A stretch of DNA of 64,000 bases from Sediminicola luteus (GTDB lineage: Bacteria > Bacteroidota > Bacteroidia > Flavobacteriales > Flavobacteriaceae): assembly GCF_002514735.1 (NCBI RefSeq), contig NZ_KZ300477.1:187879-251878 (forward strand), written 5' to 3'. The translations under genes were made by a program, and so were the position numbers. Under the pieces are notes generated by a model. It was not told where the DNA came from. It saw only the letters and a program-made list of their open reading frames with translations, and made no database searches. Shown piece after piece: positions 27,705 through 36,798 of the stretch; positions within the stretch are counted from its first letter, which is position 1, and every line of letters starts with the position of its first letter.

Positions 27705-30700
27705 TTAATGTTTTTGGATAAACAATCTGGTATTTATATCATCAAAAGCAATGGCTGTGCCATTCTCCATATTTTCTTCAAAATGTAAATCGGCGGTTAG
27801 GGTTTCGTTTTTAATATAGTCCAAATTACTGTTTACAGCCTCTTCTACCAAGCCATCTTTCAAAATTCGGATATCGATACGATCGGTAACCTCCAAACCT
27901 GAATCTTTTCTTAGGTTTTGAATGCGGTTCACCAATTCCCTAGCTATACCTTCTTTACGTAAATCATCACTTACCGCAATATCGAGAGCAACGGTGAGGC
28001 CTCCTGAACTGGCCACTTGCCATCCTTCGATATCCTGGGAAGAGATTTCTACCTCCTCCAACAATAACGCGATGGATTTGTCTTGGAAGGTAATACTTAT
28101 TTCCCCGTTTTTCTCAATTTTTTGGATATCATCTTGATTTAACCCGGCCACCTGCTGGGCAATCAACTTCATATCCTTACCATATTTAGGGCCCAACACC
28201 TTAAAATTAGGCTTGATACGCTTTACCAAAATACCGGAAGCATCGTCCAACAATTGGATTTCCTTTACGTTTACCTCCGACTTGATCAAATCAGAAACCG
28301 CTTCGATATCGTTCTTTTCGGTCTGATCCAAAATAGGGATCATAATACGCTGTAAGGGCTGGCGTACCTTTAATTTCTCCTTCTGACGGATAGACAACAC
28401 CAAAGAAGAAACCGCTTGTGCCTTTTGCATCTTTCGTTCAAGGTCGGTATTTACCATACCGGCATCGTACTCCGGGAATTGGACCAAATGCACACTTTCT
28501 TCAGCATTTTTAACCGTACCAACTGTTAGGTCTTTATACAACCTATCCATATAAAAAGGCGCTATGGGCGCCGAAAGTCGGGCCACGGTCTCTAAGCAAG
28601 TATACAAAGTTTGGTAGGCCGAAATTTTATCGGTACCATAATCACCTTTCCAGAAACGTCTTCTACACAAACGTACATACCAGTTGCTCAAATTCTCTTG
28701 AACATAGTGCGATATGGCCCTGGCGGCACGGGTAGGTTCGTAATCGGCAAAGGCCGCATCTACTTCTTTGATCAAAGTATTCAGTTCGGACAAGATCCAC
28801 TGATCGATCTCAGGTCTTTCGGCCAAGGTCACATCGGCTTCCTTATAATCGAAGCCATCGATATTGGCATACAAGCCGAAAAAGGAATAGGTATTATAAA
28901 GGGTTCCGAAGAACTTACGCTTTACCTCTACGATACCATCGATATCGAATTTTAGGTTGTCCCAAGGGTTGGCATTCGAGATCATATACCAACGGGTGGC
29001 ATCAGGGCCATGGGCATCCATGGTCTCGAACGGATCTACCGCATTGCCCAAACGCTTCGACATTTTTTTGCCGTCCTTATCCAACACCAATCCGTTAGAA
29101 ACCACGTTTTTGTAGGCCACGGTATCGAACACCATGGTCGCAATGGCATGTAGGGTATAGAACCAGCCTCGGGTTTGATCTACCCCTTCGGCAATAAAAT
29201 CGGCCGGAAAGGTTGCTCCGCCATCAATCTTTTCTTTATTCTCGAACGGGTAATGCCATTGGGCATAGGGCATAGAGCCACTATCGAACCATACATCGAT
29301 CAGGTCGCTTTCGCGTCTCATAGGTTGGCCCGAATCGGAAACCAATACGATCTGATCCACATAATTTTTGTGCAAATCGATCTTTTCGTAATTGGCATCG
29401 CTCATATTCCCCACTTCAAAATCAGGGAAAATATCGGCTTTTAAATGACCGGCGGTCACCGATTTGGCCATTTCTTCCTTTAATTCGGCCACCGACCCGA
29501 TAATCTTGGCCTCGGTACCATCTTCGGTACGCCAGATCGGTAACGGAATACCCCAATAACGCGATCGCGACAGGTTCCAATCGTTAGCATTGGCCAACCA
29601 GTTACCGAAACGCCCATCGCCAGTGGCTTTAGGTTTCCAGTTAATGGTCTGGTTGAGTTCGAACATACGGTCTTTGATCTCGGTCACTTTAATGAACCAA
29701 GAATCCAACGGATAATACAGTATGGGTTTATCGGTACGCCAACAGTTAGGGTAACTGTGCACGTATTTTTCGACCTTAAAGGCCTTGTTTTCTATTTTGA
29801 GCTTGATGGCGATCTCTACATCTACCGACTTATCGGGTGCGGTACCATCGTCATAATATTCATTCTTGACATACTTTCCGGCCAATTCACCCATTTCGGG
29901 CCTGAATTTACCTTGCAGATCTACCAAAGGCACGGGATTGCCATGCGCATCGAGCACCAACATGGGCGGTACTTCGGGCTGGGCCTGTTTGGCCACCAAG
30001 GCATCGTCTGCCCCAAAAGTGGGTGCGGTATGTACGATACCGGTACCATCTTCGGTAGTTACGAAATCGCCCGCGATAACACGGAATGCATTTTCAGGGT
30101 TTTGGTACGGCAGGGCATAATCGAGCAATTGCTCGTAACGGATATCTACCAAATCGGCCCCTTTGGCCTCACCTACGATCTGATACGGTATTTTCTTGGC
30201 CCCACTTTCGTAACTGGCCAGATCATCGTCAGATTCGGCAAGTATGTATTTACCGGCAAACTGTTTCCCCACCAAACCTTTGGCCAACACCACATACATG
30301 GGTTCAAAGGTGTATTGGTTAAAGGTCTTTACCAGTACGTAATCTATTTTCGGTCCCACGGTAAGTGCCGTGTTCGAGGGCAGGGTCCAAGGGGTGGTCG
30401 TCCAAGCCAAGAAATAGGCCTCCTCGGTACCCACCTCCAGCTTAAAAGCCTCCCATACCGACTTGCCCCCTTCGGGCGCCAGCGCCTTAAATTGGGCCAC
30501 AACCGTGGTATCGGTCACATCTTGGTAGGTGCCCGGTTGGTTCAGCTCGTGCGAACTTAATCCGGTACCTGCTTTGGGCGAATAGGGCTGTATGGTATAC
30601 CCTTTATAGATCAGATCTTTATCGTAGATCTGTTTTAGCAACCACCAAACCGTTTCCATGTATTTGGCTTCGTAGGTAATATAAGGGTCGTCCATATCTA

Positions 30701-31124
30701 CCCAATAACCTACACGTTCGGTCATGCGGTTCCACACGTCGGTATAGCGCATTACCGCCTTTTTACAGGCCGCATTGTATTCCTCCACCGAAATTTTGGT
30801 GCCGATATCTTCTTTGGTAATCCCCAATTCTTTTTCTACCCCAAGTTCAATGGGCAGTCCGTGGGTATCCCATCCGGCCTTTCGCTTTACCTGAAAGCCC
30901 TTCATGGTCTTATAGCGCGGAAAAATATCTTTGATGGTACGGGCCATTACGTGGTGTATACCCGGCATACCGTTGGCAGAAGGCGGACCTTCGTAAAACA
31001 CATAGCTTTCCTTCCCCGCTCTGCTAGAAATACTCTTTTCGAAGATGCCCTCGTTTTTCCAGAACTCCAAAACATCCTCGGCCACTCGGGGCAGATCCAA
31101 TCCTTTATGTGCTGCGAACTTCAT
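27705..31124 (-). CDS. ileS: Isoleucyl-tRNA synthetase
   Basis: An 1139-residue class I aminoacyl-tRNA synthetase that charges tRNA-Ile. The HIGH-type motif is in PPSANGMPGIHHVMAR (about 50-65), the KMSKR loop is in DGKKMSKRLGN, and between them lies the long editing insertion with a TAPTFGADD stretch. DUF5915-like and anticodon-binding segments form the C-terminal third. Length fits the long, eukaryote-like IleS type common in Bacteroidota. It heads the ileS - DksA-like - adhesin - lspA group. Confidence 0.97.
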   Translation of the reverse strand: MKFAAHKGLDLPRVAEDVLEFWKNEGIFEKSISSRAGKESYVFYEGPPSANGMPGIHHVMARTIKDIFPRYKTMKGFQVKRKAGWDTHGLPIELGVEKELGITKEDIGTKISVEEYNAACKKAVMRYTDVWNRMTERVGYWVDMDDPYITYEAKYMETVWWLLKQIYDKDLIYKGYTIQPYSPKAGTGLSSHELNQPGTYQDVTDTTVVAQFKALAPEGGKSVWEAFKLEVGTEEAYFLAWTTTPWTLPSNTALTVGPKIDYVLVKTFNQYTFEPMYVVLAKGLVGKQFAGKYILAESDDDLASYESGAKKIPYQIVGEAKGADLVDIRYEQLLDYALPYQNPENAFRVIAGDFVTTEDGTGIVHTAPTFGADDALVAKQAQPEVPPMLVLDAHGNPVPLVDLQGKFRPEMGELAGKYVKNEYYDDGTAPDKSVDVEIAIKLKIENKAFKVEKYVHSYPNCWRTDKPILYYPLDSWFIKVTEIKDRMFELNQTINWKPKATGDGRFGNWLANANDWNLSRSRYWGIPLPIWRTEDGTEAKIIGSVAELKEEMAKSVTAGHLKADIFPDFEVGNMSDANYEKIDLHKNYVDQIVLVSDSGQPMRRESDLIDVWFDSGSMPYAQWHYPFENKEKIDGGATFPADFIAEGVDQTRGWFYTLHAIATMVFDTVAYKNVVSNGLVLDKDGKKMSKRLGNAVDPFETMDAHGPDATRWYMISNANPWDNLKFDIDGIVEVKRKFFGTLYNTYSFFGLYANIDGFDYKEADVTLAERPEIDQWILSELNTLIKEVDAAFADYEPTRAARAISHYVQENLSNWYVRLCRRRFWKGDYGTDKISAYQTLYTCLETVARLSAPIAPFYMDRLYKDLTVGTVKNAEESVHLVQFPEYDAGMVNTDLERKMQKAQAVSSLVLSIRQKEKLKVRQPLQRIMIPILDQTEKNDIEAVSDLIKSEVNVKEIQLLDDASGILVKRIKPNFKVLGPKYGKDMKLIAQQVAGLNQDDIQKIEKNGEISITFQDKSIALLLEEVEISSQDIEGWQVASSGGLTVALDIAVSDDLRKEGIARELVNRIQNLRKDSGLEVTDRIDIRILKDGLVEEAVNSNLDYIKNETLTADLHFEENMENGTAIAFDDINTRLFIQKH

Positions 31125-31230
31125 ATACTACCGCTTTCCAAGCTTCGATTAAAGTTTGCGAATTTAATCATTTTTCCTTTAAAAACCGCTGAGAAACAGA
31201 GGCAATAAAAGCCGTTATGGTTTTGTATTT

Positions 31231-31304
31231 GGGCGTTCCCCCGGCCTAGGGCACGGGGTCGGGTGCTACGCGCTACACGGTAGCCAGCTGCGCCCCCTAA
31301 CGCG
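31231..31304. repeat. GC-rich structured repeat, long copy
   Basis: Begins GGGCGTTCCC and ends CCCCCTAACGCGG, with GCGTT/AACGC forming outer complementary ends and an inner GCTAC-ACG-GTAGC hairpin. Its core GGCACGGGGTCGGGTGCT and end GCGCCCCCTAACGCGG recur at 32680-32713, where the inner 22 bp are missing. GC content is far above the neighbourhood. Confidence 0.65.
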
Positions 31305-31419
31305 GTAGGTAACCCCTACATGTTACCGAGATAATTGTTTTATAAAACCATGTGGGTAAAAAAAAAACAATTCCCGGAAACGGCCCAGAAATTTCGGGGT
31401 TGCGTCAGCAAAGGACTAA

Positions 31420-31444
31420 GCCCACACGATGTAATCGTGCGGGA
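31420..31444. repeat. Short hairpin element at island edge
   Basis: CACGAT-GTA-ATCGTG forms a 6-bp stem and triloop, and outer CCC/GGG bases extend it. It lies 19 bp beyond the stop of the SUKH-like gene and could serve as a terminator without a T-run or as a cassette boundary. Confidence 0.4.
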
Positions 31445-31462
31445 GCGGGGGAAGCTTTAAAA

Positions 31463-31861
31463 TCAAGTATTTTCTTCTGGTCTTCTTTTCAGACCATCAA
31501 TAAATTCTTCAAAGCTTTCTGCTATAACTAAGAACTGGTCTTTTTCTTCATGGTCAGTCCAACGGTTGACAATCACTTTACCATAAGTATCTTCATCAAA
31601 ACTCAAACAGTAGTGCCAACCTCCCGGATCGTTTGCAAATGGGACTTTCACTCCCCATCCTTTTTCTCTAAATTCTTTTGTGAGATTGTGCATAGAGGTA
31701 AAATCAGTAAAAGCAGCAAGCTTCCAAGTAGTTCCTTTATTATCATTAAACCAGTCTTCTTCAATGCTCAACCCAGCATACTTTTTAAGAATCTCTTTAA
31801 ACGCATTAGAAAAAGTATCTTCTATAGTAGACTCGATTAGCTTGAAGCTTCGTTCTCCCAT
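31463..31861 (-). CDS. SMI1/KNR4 (SUKH) family-like protein
   Basis: A 132-residue cytoplasmic protein. The ATG at 31861 is preferred over an in-frame TTG four codons upstream. The central WGVKVPFANDPGGWHYCLSF and C-terminal FLVIAESFEEFIDGL match the SUKH fold (SMI1/KNR4), a family of immunity proteins against contact-delivered toxins and of regulatory proteins. No toxin partner lies next to it, so it may be an orphan immunity gene. It sits in the accessory island between structured repeats. The match is by motif only; family-level confidence is fair. Confidence 0.7.
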   Translation of the reverse strand: MGERSFKLIESTIEDTFSNAFKEILKKYAGLSIEEDWFNDNKGTTWKLAAFTDFTSMHNLTKEFREKGWGVKVPFANDPGGWHYCLSFDEDTYGKVIVNRWTDHEEKDQFLVIAESFEEFIDGLKRRPEENT

Positions 31862-31927
31862 ACGTGCACGCAATGTAAATTCTTTGATAAAACCACTTTA
31901 ATATCCTGAACCATAATATGCTCTCCC

Positions 31928-31960
31928 CCCGCTGACGCGAGGCTCGCGTCTCGTGCCGAA
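31928..31960. repeat. GC-rich hairpin element between SUKH-like and toxin genes
   Basis: GACGCG-AGGCT-CGCGTC is a perfect 6-bp stem with a 5-nt loop, preceded by a run of Cs. Such GC-rich palindromes often separate cassette-like genes in Bacteroidota. It lies between the SUKH-like gene and the toxin gene. Confidence 0.5.
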
Positions 31961-31990
31961 ACAAACCCAGCAAGTAAAGAAAAGACCTAT

Positions 31991-32293
31991 TTACGACTTA
32001 AAAAAGCTTTCCATTTTGGCCGGATCATCAAAATTGCCCCAGAATAACTCTATTTCGATTATATCTTCCAGAACCCTGTAGAACATAGTAGTATGTTTGG
32101 TAATAAAGGCGGCTCTACTGACCCTATCATAGTCCGAAATCTTAAACATTTCCGGGTTTTTACGAATCGAGGCAATGGTTTGGTCTACGTTATCCACAAA
32201 ACGTACGGCAATATTAACATCCCACATAACCTCTAGATATTCAACAATACCAACAAACGAACTTTCCGCCTTTTGGGTCCAAACGACCTTCAT
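31991..32293 (-). CDS. RelE/ParE-type toxin
   Basis: A 100-residue toxin of the RelE/ParE superfamily: an N-terminal helical hairpin (WTQKAESSFVGIVEYLEVMWD) and a C-terminal sheet with ITKHTTMFYRVLEDIIEIELFWGNFDDP. ParE members poison gyrase, RelE members cut mRNA; the sequence does not decide which. It overlaps the antitoxin gene upstream by 4 bp (ATGA type), typical of type II modules where the antitoxin comes first and the two are coupled. Confidence 0.88.
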   Translation of the reverse strand: MKVVWTQKAESSFVGIVEYLEVMWDVNIAVRFVDNVDQTIASIRKNPEMFKISDYDRVSRAAFITKHTTMFYRVLEDIIEIELFWGNFDDPAKMESFFKS

Positions 32294-32601
32294 TTGTTCA
32301 ATTTCTTACGTACGTTGGCCATTACCTCCGCATGTGTTTTGAGCCTACCATTCCGGCTGTCTTCCCTACTTTCAAGTAAAGCCTGCTTGATTTCAAAAGC
32401 CCGGGCCTCCTCCGGGAAGAGTATTTTGATCAGGGTAACCATCTCGGCAACGGTAAAGCTTTTGTTTTTGGCCTTGTTATAAAACGTAGCCCTAGAAACC
32501 TGCAGTTTTTCTATCAGGTATTCTTTTTTGAATTTACTTTCATCGATATAACTATCTATATTATGAAGTAGATTTTGATATCCCAACACAATGTCTAACA
32601 T
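32290..32601 (-). CDS. Antitoxin with helix-turn-helix-like N-terminal region
   Basis: A 103-residue protein directly upstream of, and overlapping, the RelE/ParE toxin. Residues about 20-60 (KKEYLIEKLQVSRATFYNKAKNKSFTVAEMVTLIKIL) look like a helix-turn-helix that should bind the module's own promoter. The C-terminal tail (EDSRNGRLKTHAEVMANVRKKL) is charged and likely wraps the toxin. Co-transcription with the toxin is clear from the 4-bp overlap. Confidence 0.82.
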   Translation of the reverse strand: MLDIVLGYQNLLHNIDSYIDESKFKKEYLIEKLQVSRATFYNKAKNKSFTVAEMVTLIKILFPEEARAFEIKQALLESREDSRNGRLKTHAEVMANVRKKLNK

Positions 32602-32963
32602 TACTTTTATTTTTGTCTCAAAATACTAGACTAATCTAATTCTTTTTTTAGTCAAAAACAAGTAGTTTTCCCTGGATCAAGGCACGGGGTCGGGTGCTGC
32701 GCCCCCTAACGCGGTTGGCAAACACTAAAGGATACTTAGGGTTGTGTCTTTATCCATTGCTGAACAAAAAATGAAATACATAATCCCATATTTCACCTCA
32801 ACTTCTTAACTCAAACTATAAGTATAGCGCAAATAGTATAGACCAAAAACCTTGCAACAATCAATAACAAAAACCGTCTTTTTTATGTATACCGATGGCA
32901 AACCCGAAAACCGAATACCAAAACCATCCTTTTTGGATCCAAAAAGACCAAAAACCAATAAAA
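32602..32963. other. 362-bp intergenic stretch with second repeat copy
   Basis: Divergent control region between the antitoxin gene (minus) and the DUF4932 gene (plus). Besides the short repeat copy (32680-32713) I see an AT-rich segment with TAGACTAATCTA near 32626 that could be part of the antitoxin operator. No other gene is supported; the minus-strand frame at 32861-33328 is a shadow of the DUF4932 gene. Confidence 0.45.
32680..32713. repeat. GC-rich structured repeat, short copy
   Basis: Shares GGCACGGGGTCGGGTGCT and GCGCCCCCTAACGCGG with the copy at 31231-31304, but lacks the 22-bp central hairpin segment; the junction is at a GCT present on both sides of it, as expected for deletion between short direct repeats. 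It lies 80 bp beyond the antitoxin start. Confidence 0.65.
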
Positions 32964-34358
32964 ATGAAAAAATCTGTCCTACTGCTAACTCTATGCCAAC
33001 TTTTCAGTTGGTACACCGATGCACAAAGCTTGCAAGCGCCAAAAGTCGACCATAGGGTAGAATTATTAAGTATCGTTTTCCGCCTTGCCGAACTACGTGA
33101 ATACAACGCTGAGGAATTCAGTCTGTACACCCAAAAGATCAAAACACATTTCGAACCCCATAAAGGGCATAGACTTATAACTTTCGCCAAAGAACTTCGC
33201 AAGACTAACCATATAGGGTTCGATGCCGTAATGTCCATGGCGGTCCAATTGGACAAAAACCTAGATCCTAGGATTGAATTTTCAGAAAAACTGCCCGATG
33301 AACGTTGGGATAAAGAAAACGCCAACACCTTCGTAAGCTTATTAAAAGCCTTTTATATTGATGCGGACTGCGAGACCTTTTTCAATGAAAACAAAGCATT
33401 GTATACAGCGATAGAGGCTCGGTTTTCTGCCCTATATGATCAAATCGACTTAAACTGGTACAAAGCTTTTTATGGCTCAGATTCAAAGGAAAAATTCATT
33501 ATAGTCCCAGGTTTAGGCAATGGGAGGCAAAACTACGGACCGGCTGTTCAGGAACCCAACAAGCAGCGAGAGGTTTATGCCATTGTCGGATCTTGGAAAA
33601 CAGACGATTCAGGTATAGTGATCTTTCCCAAGGAAATCTATTTACATACCCTTATCCACGAATTTTGTCATTCGTTCGTCAATCACTTGATCGATAAAAA
33701 CAAAAAGGCCCTGCAAGAAAGCGGGGAAAAACTCTTTCAACCTGTTAAAGAAATCATGCGGCAGCAAAACTACGGGCATTGGACCACCTTATTGTACGAG
33801 TCTATGGTAAGGGCATCGGTCATTAAATATATGAAGGACCACCACTATTCCGAAGAAGTGGTACAAAAAGAAATAAACGAGCAATTGAGTTTGGGCTATT
33901 TATGGATCGAAGATCTTCTATTGGACTTTGAAGCATACGACCTGCAAAGATCAACATACCCCACATTAGAGGAATATATGCCACGATTGATAGAGGCCTT
34001 TCAAACCTACACCCAAAAAATCGGGGCGTACACGAAAAAGATAGATGCCCAACGACCGAAAATCCTATCTATAAGCGAATTTGCCAATTATGACCAAAAT
34101 GTGCCTTCCCAACTAAAAAAAGTGACCATTAATTTTAACAAACCGGTAAGAAAAGGAGTCTCCATAAACAAAGGAAAGCCCAATGAGGCCTTCCCAAACT
34201 TTAAGGACCATGCGCTTTCCGCGGACAAAAAGTCATTAACCTTAACTTGGTCCTTGGAGCCCAACAAGGCCTATGGTTTTATTTTAACCGGAATCGCCAT
34301 CAAGTCGGAAGAAGGATTTCCCATTAAAGATTATCCGATTAGTTTCCATACCGAATAA
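32964..34358 (+). CDS. DUF4932 putative secreted zinc metallopeptidase
   Basis: A 464-residue protein. I start at the ATG at 32964, which gives a signal peptide (MKKSVLLLTLCQLFSW..., cleavage near DAQ, residue 21); the frame extends upstream with no support. HEFCH at 232-236 is a HExxH zinc site, and E279 in LLYESMVRA is a good third ligand, as in gluzincins. A C-terminal Ig-like (Big_5) domain starts near 365 (KKVTINFNKPVRKGVSI). DUF4932 proteins are unassigned in function. It is the first plus-strand gene past the accessory island. Confidence 0.85.
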   Translation: MKKSVLLLTLCQLFSWYTDAQSLQAPKVDHRVELLSIVFRLAELREYNAEEFSLYTQKIKTHFEPHKGHRLITFAKELRKTNHIGFDAVMSMAVQLDKNLDPRIEFSEKLPDERWDKENANTFVSLLKAFYIDADCETFFNENKALYTAIEARFSALYDQIDLNWYKAFYGSDSKEKFIIVPGLGNGRQNYGPAVQEPNKQREVYAIVGSWKTDDSGIVIFPKEIYLHTLIHEFCHSFVNHLIDKNKKALQESGEKLFQPVKEIMRQQNYGHWTTLLYESMVRASVIKYMKDHHYSEEVVQKEINEQLSLGYLWIEDLLLDFEAYDLQRSTYPTLEEYMPRLIEAFQTYTQKIGAYTKKIDAQRPKILSISEFANYDQNVPSQLKKVTINFNKPVRKGVSINKGKPNEAFPNFKDHALSADKKSLTLTWSLEPNKAYGFILTGIAIKSEEGFPIKDYPISFHTE

Positions 34359-34371
34359 ATTCACTGATCCA

Positions 34372-36798
34372 TTAAAAAACATAGTCCACACCCAAGATCA
34401 GGTTGGCGCCAGGGGCCACGATTCCTGAGGAATAGGTTCGGTAACGTTCGTTGGTAATATTTTCTAGGGTAGCACTCACTTTAAGATGGTTAGCGAACAA
34501 CCACTGTGACCGTAGGTTTAGGGTGGTCCAAGAAGGTGAGTAGGGGTTGCCATTGGCATCTTGGGCATAGATATACGCCTTACTGCGCTCCGAAGGCGCC
34601 AGATCATCAAAGGGTATCTCGCCATTATAATTCACGAATAAATCGGCCTTGACCCTTTGGTTACGCCAAATCACATGAAAATCACCAAAGGTTGGGGCCA
34701 CATGTCGCCCCGGAACATGGGTGCCATCTTTATCCTTTTCCTCTCCTTCGGTCAAGGTAAGATTGCCTTTTAAAGTGAGGTTTTCGTTCAGGTAGGCATC
34801 TAAACCGAATTCAAAACCATATACAAAGGCATTGGCCGCATTCTGTATGGCCTGTACCTGGGACAGTTCGCCATCGTACCAAATTTCGTCTTCGCCATTA
34901 AAGGTATAATCGCGTCGTACCAAGGCATCTACCAAATAGGTGTAATAGGCCGCCCCACGCAGGGTCAACACATCGCCAAAATTTTTACGTACCCCAAATT
35001 CTACATTGTAGGCATATTCCGGTTTCAGTGCTGGGTTGGGCACCACAACGGCACCGGGTTCCGAATCGAACACCTTGCCCATATCATCTATATTGGGTGC
35101 CCTAAATCCGGTTGATCCGTTGAGGGTAAACTGCAAATCTGCCTTGGGAAACCAACTCAAGCCCAAACTACCGGTAAGTGCCCCGGTAGACAGTTTCTCT
35201 TCGGTAAACGGAAATGGATAGTAGGTGGTATCGAAACGGGTATTGATCCAAACATGGCTATAACGCACCCCACCTAACAGACTTAGGTTGGGCTGTGCCT
35301 TATACTCCGAATTAAAATACAGGGCCGACGATTCCCAACGTGATCCATCCGGGTAACGGGAGGCAATGCCTTGGGCAGCGCCGGTTTCTATATTTTCGGC
35401 ATAACCATTTGAGCTGATCTTATTATACAAAAACTCCCCACCATAATACCAGCGGAAATTCTTCATCCGTTTGTTCTCAAAATCGAGATTGATGGACAAA
35501 GCATCTACATTTTCAAAGTTGTTATGCCGTTCATCATTACCGAACCTGCGACTATGCCTACTTTCTTGAAAATTCTGGTAGGCCGCCGTTAGCTTAAAAG
35601 CATCGTAAAAGCGCCCCCTGGCCTTGTTATAAGCCTGTAGGTTTCCCATAAACCATTGCTGCGGACCATAATACCATTCGGCATTACGTAGCCCATCGCC
35701 TGTGGTATTGGGTCGGATCAAGCGATCGTAACGCGCATAGTCGGAAGTTTCGGAATAATAGGCCCCAAGATCAAATTGCCAACGGTTAGAAGGGTGGAAA
35801 GCGATTTTTTGCATCAGGTTCAATTGGTCGTAACCCGTAGGCAGCTGTTTTTCGGGCGTATCATTCACCAGCAAAACATCTTCCCCATTCACCCTTGCGG
35901 CATATTGTTCACGTAAATAGGAATCCGGCCCCCTGGTGCCCATGGTCAAATCGTCGAAATCGGAAAAACTGACACTGCTAAAAGCCCCCCATTTTCCTTT
36001 GGACAAGCTAATCTCGCCATGGCCGGTATGTTCCATATTGGCCGAAGCAAAACGATAGCCCGCGGCACCTTTTACCTTCAAACTATCCAGGCTGGAAACT
36101 TCCGGTCCTTTGGTATAGAAATTCATGACCCCGCCTATGGCATCACTACCATAGATAACCGAACCCGGCCCAAAGACCACTTCGGTATTTTTAATACTAA
36201 AGGGGTCTATGGAGATAACGTTCTGTAGGTTACCTCCCCTAAAAATGGCATTGTTCATACGTACCCCATCAACGGCTATCAATAACCGATTGGTGGCAAA
36301 ACCCCGAATCATGGGACTGCCTCCGCCCAATTGGCTTTTTTGTACAAAAACCTGTCCGGTAGATTGCAACAGATCGGCCGAGGTCTGGGGGTTGGTAAAG
36401 GAAACCGCAGCCGCACTGACCGTCGTAATTTTTTGGGGCACATCCTTTTTTTGCTGTTCCCAGCGCGATACCGACATCACCACCTCTTCCAATTGTTGGG
36501 CATTGGGAGCCAATAGGGCCTTACTCCCAATTTTACGCAAATGGTTCTTGGTGACTTTATAGGTGATATAACCCAAATGTTTAAAGGTGATGCGTTCTTG
36601 CCTTTCAAAGGCCGAAATGTCGCATTTTCCATCAAAGTCAGTAACCGTGGCCTTTGACTTATCGGCATTGAAGACGGCCACATTGAAAATGGGTTGCCCG
36701 CTTTCTTGATCCAGCACCTGAATTTCCTGTGCTTGGGTAACTCCCAAAAACAAGGAAAACACCAAAAGGAAAAATTTATATGTAATGTTCAAAGACAT
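34372..36798 (-). CDS. TonB-dependent receptor, haem/haemoglobin-type signature
   Basis: An 808-residue receptor. The ATG at 36798 gives a proper signal peptide (cleavage near TQAQ, residue 24), while the open frame begins 18 codons earlier. A short carboxypeptidase-like domain (about 25-100), a plug (about 110-235, GGGSPMIRGFATNRLLIAVDGVRMN) and a barrel follow, ending in LILGVDYVF. The GSTGFRAPNIDDMG and NPALKPE segments resemble the FRAP/NPNL region of haem and haemoglobin receptors. Its start lies inside the recO 3' end (23-bp overlap), suggesting coupled expression. No haem-handling partner genes are nearby, so the substrate stays a suggestion. Confidence 0.88.
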   Translation of the reverse strand: MSLNITYKFFLLVFSLFLGVTQAQEIQVLDQESGQPIFNVAVFNADKSKATVTDFDGKCDISAFERQERITFKHLGYITYKVTKNHLRKIGSKALLAPNAQQLEEVVMSVSRWEQQKKDVPQKITTVSAAAVSFTNPQTSADLLQSTGQVFVQKSQLGGGSPMIRGFATNRLLIAVDGVRMNNAIFRGGNLQNVISIDPFSIKNTEVVFGPGSVIYGSDAIGGVMNFYTKGPEVSSLDSLKVKGAAGYRFASANMEHTGHGEISLSKGKWGAFSSVSFSDFDDLTMGTRGPDSYLREQYAARVNGEDVLLVNDTPEKQLPTGYDQLNLMQKIAFHPSNRWQFDLGAYYSETSDYARYDRLIRPNTTGDGLRNAEWYYGPQQWFMGNLQAYNKARGRFYDAFKLTAAYQNFQESRHSRRFGNDERHNNFENVDALSINLDFENKRMKNFRWYYGGEFLYNKISSNGYAENIETGAAQGIASRYPDGSRWESSALYFNSEYKAQPNLSLLGGVRYSHVWINTRFDTTYYPFPFTEEKLSTGALTGSLGLSWFPKADLQFTLNGSTGFRAPNIDDMGKVFDSEPGAVVVPNPALKPEYAYNVEFGVRKNFGDVLTLRGAAYYTYLVDALVRRDYTFNGEDEIWYDGELSQVQAIQNAANAFVYGFEFGLDAYLNENLTLKGNLTLTEGEEKDKDGTHVPGRHVAPTFGDFHVIWRNQRVKADLFVNYNGEIPFDDLAPSERSKAYIYAQDANGNPYSPSWTTLNLRSQWLFANHLKVSATLENITNERYRTYSSGIVAPGANLILGVDYVF

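Larger units (their letters stand above)
31125..31462. other. 338-bp intergenic stretch with structured GC-rich repeats
   Basis: No gene. It holds repeat copy A (31231-31304), a hairpin GGTAAC/GTTACC at 31308-31327, and another hairpin CACGAT/ATCGTG near 31424-31438. These mark the edge of the accessory island between ileS and the DUF4932 gene. Confidence 0.5.

Noticed and set aside
29757-30560. Plus-strand open frame (267 codons) inside ileS
   Set aside because: It is antisense to the conserved editing domain of ileS and carries no known motif.
32861-33328. Minus-strand frame of 155 codons with a Ser-rich protein
   Set aside because: It is the reverse of the DUF4932 gene, which has a signal peptide and zinc site. 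Its composition is that of a shadow.
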